DNA of 64,000 nucleotides from Alistipes sp. (GTDB lineage Bacteria; Bacteroidota; Bacteroidia; Bacteroidales; Rikenellaceae). The position numbers and the translations under genes were made by a program. The notes below the pieces were generated by a model, which did no database searches, was not told the DNA's origin, and was given only the letters and a program-made list of their open reading frames with translations. The DNA lies in contig NZ_JAHHQJ010000015.1 of assembly GCF_020026455.1 (NCBI RefSeq), forward strand, positions 1 to 64,000, written 5' to 3'. Below are positions 1 through 8,491 of this stretch, piece by piece (within the stretch, counting starts at the first letter, position 1; each line of letters begins with the position of its first letter).

Positions 1-225
1 CATAGTGGCAGAAGCCGCTTAGCCAATATGTTGAATTTTTAACGGACTATTAATAGATGGGAAAAGTAGAAAAATAATATCCTTTTAGGGAATAACAAAT
101 GAGAAAAATAATCTTATATTTGTGAAAGCAAGTGAAAGTCTTTTGATTTTGTTAAAAAATTAAGAAATACCCTCCCGTGTAACATCCGACTTACTATACT
201 CAATTACTAACTTAAACTAACTTCT
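1..225. other. AT-rich leader region upstream of the first SusC gene
   Basis: This stretch is clearly more AT-rich than the rest of the window. I see no gene in it. A match to the Bacteroidetes -7 box lies at 115-122, giving a leader of about 100 nt before the SusC ATG. I see no copy of the ACAAA direct-repeat element found upstream of the heparan sulfate units, so this pair is probably controlled by something else, possibly encoded left of the window. Confidence 0.5.
115..122 (+). promoter_or_regulatory. -7 promoter box for the first SusC gene
   Basis: TATATTTG fits the Bacteroidetes consensus TAnnTTTG. No convincing TTTG -33 element is seen at the usual spacing, which suggests activator or alternative sigma dependence. 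Confidence 0.45.
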
Positions 226-3200
226 ATGAACAAAAATCGCAAAAGACAGGGACTGAACAGGAAGTTTCTGGCGTCGGCGGCTTGTGTTTCGCTGCTCTTA
301 TGCAGCGGATATGCAATGGCGAATCCGGTGCCCGAAGTTTCCGTATTCGTGGCCGATGAGCAACAGCAGGCCAAGACCATCGAGGCGTTGATCACCGTGA
401 GCGACGCCACGGGTCCTGTTGTCGGAGCCAGTGTGATGCAGAAAGGTACCGCAAACGGTAATGTTACCGGTGTGGACGGTACCGTGAGATTGAGCATTCC
501 GGAGGGTGCCGTGATCCAGGTCTCCTTTGTGGGTTACAAAACTCAGGAAATTGCAGCTACGTCGGCTATACTCAATGTCGTGTTGCAGCAGGACGCTGCC
601 ATGCTTGAGGATGTTGTGGTCGTCGGTTACGGTGTCCAGAAAAAAGTCAATCTGACGGGCGCCGTTTCGAACGTCGATGTCTCCAAGACGGTCGCCAGCC
701 GTCCTATCACCGACGTGGCCAAAGCATTGCAGGGTGTTACTCCCGGTCTTTCGATTACCAATAAAATTGGAGGTGTGGGTACCAAGTCTACCATCAAACT
801 TCGTGGTTCGGTCGGTTCGCTGAGTGCTTCGAGTGGTACCTCGCCCCTTATCCTGGTCGATAACGTGGAGGTCCCCAGTCTGAATCTGGTCAACCCCGAC
901 GATATCGCGACCATCACCGTCCTGAAGGATGCCGCTTCGGCGTCGATCTACGGTACGCGTGCCGCATGGGGTGTGATCCTTATTACCACCAAGCAGGGCA
1001 AGAAGAACGACCGCGTTACCGTCTCCTACTCGAACAACTTTGCATGGAGCACCCCCACGGTGATGCCTACCATCGCTTCGGCTTCAGCCAATGCCGAGTT
1101 CATGCTGGCCGTGGCCAACCGTCTGGGCAAGAGCTCGATCTCCAACATCGGTTACAACATCGACGCCGGCACCGTCGAGAAAATCCGCAACTGGGAGCAG
1201 CAGTACGGCGGGATGTCGAATGCCCAGCTCGGTGAAATGAAGGAAGGGCGCGACTTCGAGATCATCGGCGGCAAGACCTACTTCTACCGTTCGTTCGATC
1301 CCCTCGACATGTTTACCAAGAAGTGGACTCCCCAGCAGCAGCACAACATCTCGGTCACGGGCGGTAGTGAGAAGAGCACCTTCAACGTGGGTATGGGTTA
1401 TCTCAACCAGAAGGGTATCATGAAGTTCAATACCGATAACTACGACCGTTTCACGCTGAACAGCAACATCACCACCGAAATCCGCGACTGGTGGAAACTC
1501 AAGACCAACGTGCTGTTCACCCGTTCGAGCCACGAGCAGCCCTACCGCTACACGTCGGGTCAGTACGACGCGTGGAACTACCTGATGCGCTGGCCGCGTT
1601 GGTATCCCTATGCCACCTATCAGGGCAAGGAGTTCCGCTCGTCCGTGACCGACATCAAGGCCGGCAACCGCGAGACTTTGAACGAGAACTATCTGCGTGC
1701 CAACATCGGTACGGAAATCACTCCGATCAAGGACCTGACCATCAACTTCGACTACACCTTTTCGCTGTTGAACTACGAGCAGAAGCGCAACGGAGGCACC
1801 GTGATGGCCTACGATATGTTCAGCAGTGCGCCTTTCTCGTCCTATAAGGACATCTACGGTTCGACCCACGACCGCGTCGTTCAGACCAGCCAGTACACCA
1901 TGTCGAACATCTTCAAGGCATACGCCACCTACAACAAGACCTTCAACGGGAAGCACAACCTGAAGGTGATGGCCGGTATGGATGCCGAGGCCCGCGAAAG
2001 ACTGGGCCACTACTCGGAGCGCCGCGGGCTGATCAGCCCCACACTCCCCGAGATCATCCTCGCCACAGGTGAGCAGTACTCGTCGGACGGAGACTACAGC
2101 TACCACAACGATTTTGCGGCCGTCGGCTTCTTTGCGCGTGTCAACTACGACTATATGGGCAAATACCTCGTCGAGGTGAACGCCCGTTATGACGGTTCCT
2201 CGAAGTTCCCCGAAGGGGACAAGTTCGCCCTCTTCCCCTCGTTCTCGGCCGGTTGGCGCATGTCGGAGGAGAAGTTCATGAACTGGTCGAAGCCCGCACT
2301 CTCCGACCTGAAGCTCCGCGCATCGTGGGGTACCATCGGCAACCAGGATGTTGCGGCCAACTCCTTCCTTTCGACCATGAAGGCCTCCAACGAGTCGGGT
2401 TGGGTTGTAAACGGCAAGGAGCAGGTTTATGTAGGAGCACCTTCGGTCATCTCGCCCTCGCTGACCTGGGAGCGTGTTACGACCCTCGACCTCGGTCTGG
2501 ACGCCCGTTTCTTCAACAACGAGCTGGGTGTCAGCTTCGACTGGTACCGACGTGTGACTTCCGATATGCACTGTATGGGCGAAACCCTGCCCAATACCTT
2601 CGGAGCCAAGGTCCCCAAGATTAACTACGGTGAACTGACCGGTAAGGGTTGGGAGCTGGCTTTGGACTACAACAAGCGTTTCGAGTGTGGTTTGGGTCTG
2701 TCGTTGACCGCATCGATTTCCCACGTGAGGGAGGAAATCACCAAGTACAACAACTCGATAAATGACATCTACGGAAACTACAAGGGAAAGCGTATCGGCG
2801 AAATCTGGGGTTATGAGACCGACCGTCTGTTCAACTTCGACGATTTCAACGAAAGCACCGATCAGTTCGGCAACAAGGTCTATACCCTCAAGGATGGCAT
2901 TCCCTCGCAGGCACTCTACGAGTCGGGAGCCTTCACATTCGGCCCCGGTGACGTGAAGTACCGCGACCTGAACGGCGACGGTGTCATCAACTACGGGAAG
3001 AAGACGCTGGAGGACCACGGCGACTTGAAGGTCATCGGTAATACGCTGCCCGACTATGAGTACAGCTTCAGCATCGGTTTCAACTACAAGGGTTTCGACT
3101 TCAGCACCCTGTTCCAAGGCGTTGGCAAGCGCGACTACTGGGCCTACGGAGCTGTGGCCATCCCCGCCGGAGGTTCGAGCTTCGGCGATGCCGCCTTCGC

Positions 3201-3570
3201 TCACCAGATGGACTACTGGACTCCCGAGCGTCAGAATGCGTTCTATCCCCGCCCCGACGACAACGGCTGGAACTCCGACGGTAAGAACTTCCTCAAGCAG
3301 ACCCGTTTCCTGAGCGATATGTCCTACCTGCGTTGCAAGAACATCACGGTAGGTTACACCCTGCCCGAAAAGTGGATGAAGAAGATTCACTTCCAGAGTG
3401 CGCGTATCTACCTCAGCGCGGAGAACGTATTTGAGTTTGACGACATGCACCTTCCCGTCGATCCCGAATCAACGGCATTCAAGGAGGGCAGCGGTGACTC
3501 CACATGGTCGTTCGGTCGCAGCTATCCCTACACCAGAACCATCTCTGTCGGTCTGCAACTCCAATTCTAA
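226..3570 (+). CDS. SusC-like TonB-dependent outer-membrane receptor
   Basis: This is a glycan or oligopeptide importer of the outer membrane, powered by TonB and capped by the SusD lipoprotein encoded next to it. The 1114-residue product is typical in length. It has a signal peptide of about 32 residues, a carboxypeptidase-regulatory-like domain at roughly 52-130, the junction VVVVGYGVQKK that introduces the plug (about 135-260), and a long beta-barrel ending in a terminal Phe (LQLQF). The ATG at 226 gives a complete signal peptide. The SusD start follows 21 nt after the stop, so they form an operon. No hydrolase, lyase or regulator flanks the pair inside the window, so its substrate cannot be guessed. 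Confidence 0.93.
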   Translation: MNKNRKRQGLNRKFLASAACVSLLLCSGYAMANPVPEVSVFVADEQQQAKTIEALITVSDATGPVVGASVMQKGTANGNVTGVDGTVRLSIPEGAVIQVSFVGYKTQEIAATSAILNVVLQQDAAMLEDVVVVGYGVQKKVNLTGAVSNVDVSKTVASRPITDVAKALQGVTPGLSITNKIGGVGTKSTIKLRGSVGSLSASSGTSPLILVDNVEVPSLNLVNPDDIATITVLKDAASASIYGTRAAWGVILITTKQGKKNDRVTVSYSNNFAWSTPTVMPTIASASANAEFMLAVANRLGKSSISNIGYNIDAGTVEKIRNWEQQYGGMSNAQLGEMKEGRDFEIIGGKTYFYRSFDPLDMFTKKWTPQQQHNISVTGGSEKSTFNVGMGYLNQKGIMKFNTDNYDRFTLNSNITTEIRDWWKLKTNVLFTRSSHEQPYRYTSGQYDAWNYLMRWPRWYPYATYQGKEFRSSVTDIKAGNRETLNENYLRANIGTEITPIKDLTINFDYTFSLLNYEQKRNGGTVMAYDMFSSAPFSSYKDIYGSTHDRVVQTSQYTMSNIFKAYATYNKTFNGKHNLKVMAGMDAEARERLGHYSERRGLISPTLPEIILATGEQYSSDGDYSYHNDFAAVGFFARVNYDYMGKYLVEVNARYDGSSKFPEGDKFALFPSFSAGWRMSEEKFMNWSKPALSDLKLRASWGTIGNQDVAANSFLSTMKASNESGWVVNGKEQVYVGAPSVISPSLTWERVTTLDLGLDARFFNNELGVSFDWYRRVTSDMHCMGETLPNTFGAKVPKINYGELTGKGWELALDYNKRFECGLGLSLTASISHVREEITKYNNSINDIYGNYKGKRIGEIWGYETDRLFNFDDFNESTDQFGNKVYTLKDGIPSQALYESGAFTFGPGDVKYRDLNGDGVINYGKKTLEDHGDLKVIGNTLPDYEYSFSIGFNYKGFDFSTLFQGVGKRDYWAYGAVAIPAGGSSFGDAAFAHQMDYWTPERQNAFYPRPDDNGWNSDGKNFLKQTRFLSDMSYLRCKNITVGYTLPEKWMKKIHFQSARIYLSAENVFEFDDMHLPVDPESTAFKEGSGDSTWSFGRSYPYTRTISVGLQLQF

Positions 3571-3591
3571 ACTTTTAACTTGAATCGACGT

Positions 3592-5364
3592 ATGAAAAGA
3601 AAAATATTGACTGCACTGGCACTGTCACTGATGCTCTGCTCGTGTGAAGATTACCTGACCCGTTTGCCCCAGGATACGGTGACGGATACTCCGGACTTTT
3701 GGAACAACGAGAAAAACGTGCGTTCCGAAGCCATCGGACTCTATGATCACTATTTTGACGGCTACAAGACCGGCTGGTCGCGTTCCACCTGGTTTGCAGA
3801 GACCGATATCGCCGACTGGGTGGACGACAATGCGCAGCGTGCGGCTACGTTCTTCACCAAGGTAGCCCCCGCTACCGGCGGCGGTTGGGATTTCACCACC
3901 CTGCGCCGTATCAACGTCATCATCGACCGTGTGACGACCAACTCGATGGAAGAGGAGGTCAAGAACCACTGGTTGGGTGTCGGCCGTTTTTTCCGTGCCT
4001 TGGAGTACTGCAAGCTGGTGTCGAAGTTCGGCGATGTCCCTTATTACGATACCGTGCTTTCGAGCACCGATTACGAGAAGCTCTATGCTCCGCGCATGAA
4101 GCGTAGCGAGGTGATGGATCGTGTGCTGGCGGACTTCAAGTTTGCTTGCGAACACGTTCGTGCACAGGACGGCGAGCCGGGTCTCTCGGTGAACAACGAT
4201 GTGGTCCTGGCCTATATGTCGCGGGCCATGCTCTTCGAAGGCACGTGGCAGAAATACCGCGAGAAGGACGCCCAGAAGGCTGCCGAGTATCTGAAGGCGG
4301 CCAAGGATGCTGCCGAGAAGATCATCAAGTCCGGGAACTACTCGCTGCACCCCAACTACAAGGAACTGACGACTTCGCTGGATCTGGCCGGCAACAAGGA
4401 GATCATCCTGTACCGCTCTTATGTCGAGGGTGAGCTGACCCACTCTTTGATGAGCTTCCAGAACACTGAGCACGAGAACAGCTCGCCTTCGCGTTCGCTC
4501 ATCGAGTCTTATCTCTCGTCGAACGGACTGCCCATCTACCAGTCGGGCAACACGCTCTACAGCGAGGAGAAGGAGAAATGGTTCGAGACCGAGTTTGCGG
4601 ACCGTGACCCCCGTCTGTCCCAGATCATCTACACCGACGACCTCTATCTTGAGGGCGTGAAGGCACCTTATGCCGTTTCGGGTTACTTTGCGAACCGTTT
4701 CGTGAACGAGGACATCAAGACGTTGCCTGCCGGTACGAGCAGCACCAACACCACCGACGCTCCCGTGATGAAGCTCAATGAGGTGATTATGAACTACATC
4801 GAGGCTGCTGCCGAGTTGCAGGAACTGGGCCAGTACACCCTCACCCAGGGCGATGTCGATATGACGATCAACGCCATTCGTGACCGCGAGAGCACCCACA
4901 TGCCTCATCTGACCCTGTCGGGCACCGGTTTTTCGGTTAACGGCACGGCGATTAACGACCCCGAGCGCGATAAAGATGTTCCTTCGCTGATTTGGGAGAT
5001 TCGCCGCGAGCGCCGCACCGAGTTGGTTTACGAGGGTATTCGTTTCAACGACCTGCGCCGTTGGAGCAAACTCAACTATGCCGACATGAAGCTCAACAAG
5101 AAGCTGAACCTCGGAGCATGGTTGGACAAGGACAAGTACATCGCATGGTATAATAAAAAGCATCCCGAGTCGCCCATCACCATGGAGCACCTCAAGAGTG
5201 TTACTTTGGACCGTTCGGGCAATGCGGGTTACATCATGCCCATCCAGGAGGAGGCTAAGATGAGGACTTTCTCCGAGAAGGACTACCTCTATCCCATCCC
5301 CGAGGATCAGATCACGCTTTACGAGCAGAACAACAAGCCGCTGAATCAGAACCCCGGTTGGTAG
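3592..5364 (+). CDS. SusD/RagB-like surface nutrient-binding lipoprotein
   Basis: This is the surface lid of the SusC receptor encoded upstream; it captures substrate and delivers it to the barrel. The 590-residue protein opens with a lipoprotein signal peptide whose Cys lies in LMLCSCEDYL. It then shows the usual SusD landmarks: LPQDT near the start, helical TPR-like repeats, the RRERRTEL segment near residue 470, and a C-terminal LNQNPGW. I use the ATG at 3592; an in-frame TTG at 3580 would add four residues before the signal peptide and is not needed. A strong hairpin terminator follows at 5391. Confidence 0.93.
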   Translation: MKRKILTALALSLMLCSCEDYLTRLPQDTVTDTPDFWNNEKNVRSEAIGLYDHYFDGYKTGWSRSTWFAETDIADWVDDNAQRAATFFTKVAPATGGGWDFTTLRRINVIIDRVTTNSMEEEVKNHWLGVGRFFRALEYCKLVSKFGDVPYYDTVLSSTDYEKLYAPRMKRSEVMDRVLADFKFACEHVRAQDGEPGLSVNNDVVLAYMSRAMLFEGTWQKYREKDAQKAAEYLKAAKDAAEKIIKSGNYSLHPNYKELTTSLDLAGNKEIILYRSYVEGELTHSLMSFQNTEHENSSPSRSLIESYLSSNGLPIYQSGNTLYSEEKEKWFETEFADRDPRLSQIIYTDDLYLEGVKAPYAVSGYFANRFVNEDIKTLPAGTSSTNTTDAPVMKLNEVIMNYIEAAAELQELGQYTLTQGDVDMTINAIRDRESTHMPHLTLSGTGFSVNGTAINDPERDKDVPSLIWEIRRERRTELVYEGIRFNDLRRWSKLNYADMKLNKKLNLGAWLDKDKYIAWYNKKHPESPITMEHLKSVTLDRSGNAGYIMPIQEEAKMRTFSEKDYLYPIPEDQITLYEQNNKPLNQNPGW

Positions 5365-5390
5365 AATAACCGAATGAATTGAATGGATGA

Positions 5391-5429
5391 TTAGGCCGGA
5401 ACTTTTCGAGGTTCCGGCCTAATCTTTTT
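5391..5429 (+). terminator. Rho-independent terminator after the first SusCD pair
   Basis: A perfect 12-bp stem (TTAGGCCGGAAC, 5391-5402, with its complement at 5411-5422), an 8-nt loop, and then a T-rich run. Confidence 0.85.
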
Positions 5430-5801
5430 CCGTTTTTCGGGTCTAATCTTTTCGGGTCTAATTTTTTCCGGGGCGAAGGTTTGGCGGCAGTTGGCGGGCG
5501 GCAGGCGAGTTGCGGAGGGTGCCGGCGGCGAGCTGTTGGTTGTTTGGGGGGACCGTAGCCGGCGGACGACAGGTGAGCGGAGGGTTGTTGGCGGGGGCCG
5601 GAGAGTGTTGCAGAGGCGGACGATGCCGGCAGGAGAGGGTGAGCGGCCATAGGGTGGCTGGAGGACGATAGACGGCAGGAGGAGAGCGGCCGGCGGGAGG
5701 AGCCGGCAGGTGGATTGTCGCGGCAGCGAGGGTGTTGGCGTTGGGGGAGACCGTTGGTGTGCGGGAACTGTCGGGTGTTTGAGATGGTTGTGTGCGAGGC
5801 A
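5430..5801. repeat. G-rich degenerate repetitive intergenic region
   Basis: No gene is supported here. After two near-copies of TTTTCGGGTCTAAT comes about 330 nt of strongly G-rich (+ strand) sequence built from loosely repeated GGCGG, GGCAG, GGAGG and GTTGG pieces. Open frames on either strand only reflect the lack of T-rich codons and have no family resemblance. The region lies between the SusD terminator and the hairpins 3' of tRNA-Leu. Confidence 0.55.
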
Positions 5802-5831
5802 GTTGTGGAGGTTGTGCTCAACCTCCACAAC
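5802..5831. repeat. Perfect inverted repeat 3' of tRNA-Leu
   Basis: GTTGTGGAGGTTG (5802-5814) and its exact complement (5819-5831) enclose the loop TGCT. It lies just beyond the tRNA terminator hairpin and has no T-tract, so it may be a backup terminator or a processing hairpin. Confidence 0.6.
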
Positions 5832-5833
5832 AG

Positions 5834-5869
5834 AAAAAGCTGCCAATCGCAATGATTGACAGCTTTTTT
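5834..5869 (-). terminator. Terminator hairpin of tRNA-Leu
   Basis: AAAAAGCTG and CAGCTTTTT flank a second paired block (CAATC/GATTG) with one mismatch and a 5-nt loop. The stem is flanked by A on one side and T on the other, so it can work in both directions. It begins 4 nt beyond the 3' end of the tRNA. Confidence 0.8.
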
Positions 5870-5873
5870 CCAG

Positions 5874-5955
5874 TGCCCAGGACAGGAATCGAACCTGCAC
5901 GCCTTGCGGCACACGCACCTGAAACGTGCGCGTCTACCTATTCCGCCACCTGGGC
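5874..5955 (-). tRNA. tRNA-Leu (anticodon CAG)
   Basis: On the minus strand a full class II cloverleaf can be drawn. The acceptor stem is GCCCAGG/CCTGGGC with discriminator A, the D arm contains GGCGGAATAGGTAGAC, the anticodon stem is CACGT/GCGTG with loop TTCAGGT (anticodon CAG), there is a short variable arm (TGCCGCAAGGCG), and the T arm contains GGTTCGATTCC. The CCA end is not encoded. A -7 box lies 18 nt upstream, and a terminator follows at once. Confidence 0.95.
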
Positions 5956-5973
5956 ATTTCGGAATTGCGAGTG

Positions 5974-5981
5974 CAAAGATA
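5974..5981 (-). promoter_or_regulatory. -7 promoter box for tRNA-Leu
   Basis: The minus strand reads TATCTTTG, an exact TAnnTTTG match, 18 nt before the tRNA 5' end. Confidence 0.6.
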
Positions 5982-6279
5982 ATCAAAAAAATGGAAATTA
6001 CGATACTTGCGCGAGGATTGCGGCGAAAAATAGGAGCGTTTGCTCTGGCAATCGCCCCGCCCCTTGGCGCTGGCCCTTCCCCGACCGATGAGTTTTTACT
6101 GTGAAATAATGCGTGACACCGTTTATTTTACACGACCCTTGACGCCGACCCTTCCCCGACCGATGTGTTTTCTACCGGGAAAGAATCTGTGCCCCCGTTT
6201 GTTTTACCTTGTGCCCAATCGCTTTTAGGGGCCTTGTTCCGCCCCTTCCCGGACTTTTCTCAGCTCCTTGCCGGGATGT
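5982..6279. other. Intergenic region with a 17-nt direct repeat
   Basis: I see no gene. The 17-mer CCCTTCCCCGACCGATG occurs at 6074-6090 and again at 6149-6165. The rest is degenerate sequence rich in CCCTT and CCGG and grades into the 21-nt array to the right. Confidence 0.45.
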
Positions 6280-6383
6280 GTGGACCCTTTTCCGGCCGCG
6301 TGGATCCTTTTCCGGGTTGTGTGGATCCTTTTCCAGGTTGTGTGGATCCTTTTCCGGGTTGTGTGGATCCTTTCCGGGCCGCG
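6280..6383. repeat. Tandem repeat, 21-nt period
   Basis: The unit GTGGATCCTTTTCCGGGTTGT is repeated with starts at 6280 (variant), 6300, 6321, 6342 and 6363. Because 21 is a multiple of three, the frames stay open and encode a simple VDPFPGC repeat, but there is no start context or family match. Related pieces (CCTTGCCGGG, TTCCCGG) continue to about 6510. I treat it as non-coding. Confidence 0.8.
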
Positions 6384-6530
6384 TCGATCCTTTCCGCCCC
6401 TTCCCGGCCGCGTGGGTCCCTTCCCGAATCCTTCCCGAACCCTTGCCGGGCTCTTGCTCGTCCCTTGCCGGGATGCATGGCTCCTTTTCGGGCCATGTCG
6501 CGCCCCCTCCCAAAAAAAAGGAATGAAGCA

Positions 6531-6558
6531 AAAAATACCCGGCTCCGAAGAGCCGGGT
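6531..6558 (-). terminator. Terminator of the acyl-CoA ligase unit
   Basis: A nine-pair stem (6537-6545 with 6550-6558) with a tetraloop, followed on the minus strand by TATTTTTT. Confidence 0.8.
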
Positions 6559-6664
6559 TTGCAAGAAAGCAGGCAACCCTACTACTTAGTGACGCTTTCT
6601 TTGTTAGAATGGATTCAGTGACTATGAAGAATGTGGGATAGGGAATCCAATTGGTTACCTGCCT
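6531..6664 (-). ncRNA. Possible structured small RNA or 3' UTR with its own terminator
   Basis: The minus-strand sequence just after the acyl-CoA ligase stop folds convincingly. A closing helix of 10 pairs joins 6653-6662 with 6569-6579 (GCAGGTAACC with GGGTTGCCTGC). Inside it lies TGGATTC/GAATCCA (6643-6649 with 6610-6616). It is followed by a strong terminator, ACCCGGCTC-CGAA-loop-GAGCCGGGT (6537-6558), with a T-run on the minus strand. I recognise no known RNA family and see no separate promoter, so it may be a 3' UTR-derived RNA or simply an elaborate 3' end. Confidence 0.4.
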
Positions 6665-6669
6665 GGAGC

Positions 6670-8370
6670 CTATTTGTTCAACAGGGACGGTTCGTACAGA
6701 TAGCGTTTGATGCTCCGTTTCGGGGTTTTTTCAAACTCGGTAGGGTAGAGCGCAATGCCCGCTACCCGTTCGTAGACGGCCAGCTGCTTGTTGAGCTCCT
6801 GGAGGTTCTCCTGCATGATCTGCGGCAGATCGGCCTTGTCCACACCTTCGGCATCGGCCTGTTCGTAGTCGGGGACCACGAGTGCCTTGAGCCGTCCGTT
6901 TCCGGCATCGAGCACCAGCGATTCGAGCACGAGGTACATATTGTTGAGCTTGTCCTCGATCTCCTCGGGGAAGATGTTCTGTCCGTTGCCCGAGAGGATC
7001 ATGGTTTTCGAACGGCCGCGGATGTAGAGCGTGCCGTCGGGATCTATCGTGGCCATGTCGCCTGTATGGAGCCACCCCTCCTCGTCGAGGACCTTGCGGG
7101 TGTCCTTCTCGTTTTTGTAGTATCCCTTCATGACGTGCTCGCCGCGGACGAGGATCTCGCCGGCCACGTGCTGCGGGTTTTCCGAGTCGATTTTCACCTC
7201 GAGCAGCCCTTTCAGATAGCGGCCGCACGACCCGGCCTTGAATTCGTTGTCGGGGGTGAAGCTGATCAGCGGGGCACATTCGGTCATGCCGTAGCCGATC
7301 GTGATCGGGAATTTGATCTTCATCAGGAAGGCCTCGGTCTCCTGGTTCATCGGCGCGCCGCCGACGATGAAGATCCCGACATTGCCGCCGAAGGCGTCCA
7401 TCAGCTTCTTGCGGATCACCGAGTAGATGGCCGAATTGAGCAGCGGAATCTTCATGGCGATCGACATGGAGCCCTTCTCCAGCATCGGGAGCACCTGCTT
7501 GCGGTAGATCTTTTCGAGGATCATCGGCACGCAGCAGATGACCGTGGGGCGCACGACAGCCATTGCTTCCAGCAGGATTTTCGCCGCCGGGATCTTGCCC
7601 AGCAGGGTGATGTGCCCGCCGACGGCCAGCGGAGCGAGGAAATCGAAGGCGCAGCCGTAGGCATGGGCCAACGGCAGGAACGACAGCGTGCGTCCGCCTT
7701 TCTGGAAGTAGTGCTGTCTGGTCTGGGTGTTGATCATCTCCATTGCGAAGACGACGTTGCCCGTGAGGTTGTTCACCGTGAGCATCACTCCCTTCGAGTA
7801 TCCGGTTGTCCCCGAGGTGTAGTTGAGCAGGATGACCTGGTCGTTGGGGATGTCGGGATATTTGATGTCGTTGACGCTGAATCCGCGCGGATACTTGGAG
7901 CGGTAGTTCTTCACGATGTCGCGCTGGAACTTGGTGAGCGACTTGCCGTCGCGCTCGTAGATCGCGTGGAAGTCCGTGAGCGAAAATACGGCTTCGATCT
8001 GCCTGATCTGGTCCTCCTCGATCACGTCCCAGAAGTTGTCGCCCAGGAACAGCAGGCGGCTTTCCGAGTGGTTGATGATGTGGATGACGTCCGCAGGGGT
8101 GAAATCCTGGAGAATCGGCACGATCACGGCGCCGTAGGTGATGGTTCCCAGATAGGTGATGCACCAGCGGAGGTTGTTGCGGCCTATGAGTGCGATTTTG
8201 TCGCCTTGCTTGATTCCGGCCTTCTTGAAGAGCAGGTGGAGTTTGGCAATTTCCTTGGCCATCTCATAATACGAAAAAGTCTCGCCCTTGAAATAATCGG
8301 TCAGAGCCGACATTTCCCGATTTTCACGAAAGCTCGTTTCGTATATTTTCAGCAGGTTTTCCTGTAACAT
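6670..8370 (-). CDS. AMP-dependent acyl-CoA synthetase (long-chain fatty acid ligase type)
   Basis: The 566-residue protein belongs to the adenylate-forming ANL superfamily and probably activates a fatty acid with ATP and CoA in the cytoplasm. The P-loop-like motif YTSGTTGYSKG lies near residue 180, YGMTECAP near 320, the hinge region YLHTGD-like WLHTGDMATID near 415 and SGNGQNIFPEEIE near 445, where the closely related family usually has GKN. Length fits the FadD15-like group. The ATG at 8370 is chosen because a -7 box at 8401-8408 rules out the longer frame. It runs divergently from nothing else and may be followed in transcription by the structured RNA at 6531-6664. plsY lies upstream on the same strand, so lipid metabolism is the common theme. 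Confidence 0.88.
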   Translation of the reverse strand: MLQENLLKIYETSFRENREMSALTDYFKGETFSYYEMAKEIAKLHLLFKKAGIKQGDKIALIGRNNLRWCITYLGTITYGAVIVPILQDFTPADVIHIINHSESRLLFLGDNFWDVIEEDQIRQIEAVFSLTDFHAIYERDGKSLTKFQRDIVKNYRSKYPRGFSVNDIKYPDIPNDQVILLNYTSGTTGYSKGVMLTVNNLTGNVVFAMEMINTQTRQHYFQKGGRTLSFLPLAHAYGCAFDFLAPLAVGGHITLLGKIPAAKILLEAMAVVRPTVICCVPMILEKIYRKQVLPMLEKGSMSIAMKIPLLNSAIYSVIRKKLMDAFGGNVGIFIVGGAPMNQETEAFLMKIKFPITIGYGMTECAPLISFTPDNEFKAGSCGRYLKGLLEVKIDSENPQHVAGEILVRGEHVMKGYYKNEKDTRKVLDEEGWLHTGDMATIDPDGTLYIRGRSKTMILSGNGQNIFPEEIEDKLNNMYLVLESLVLDAGNGRLKALVVPDYEQADAEGVDKADLPQIMQENLQELNKQLAVYERVAGIALYPTEFEKTPKRSIKRYLYEPSLLNK

Positions 8371-8400
8371 GACGCTTGGTTTTGGTCTATAATTGCGGCG

Positions 8401-8408
8401 CAAAGATA
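8401..8408 (-). promoter_or_regulatory. -7 promoter box for the acyl-CoA ligase
   Basis: TATCTTTG on the minus strand; it fixes the start codon at 8370 rather than further upstream. Confidence 0.6.
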
Positions 8409-8491
8409 ATGGAAAATTTTATTTTGCCTCATGTTAGGATGGAGATTTATCCTTTTGTGCGGATAATTTCGTCAAAAAGTCTGGATAAAGG

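Noticed and set aside
5874..5955. tRNA-Leu as an attachment site for an integrated element
   Set aside because: No integrase, no duplicated tRNA 3' end and no composition change adjoin it.
5312..5986. Minus-strand frames across the G-rich gap and tRNA-Leu
   Set aside because: They overlap a tRNA and a terminator and are made of low-complexity residues.
6165..6641. A 158-codon open frame across the 21-nt repeat array
   Set aside because: It exists only because the period is a multiple of three; there is no promoter, start context or conserved sequence.
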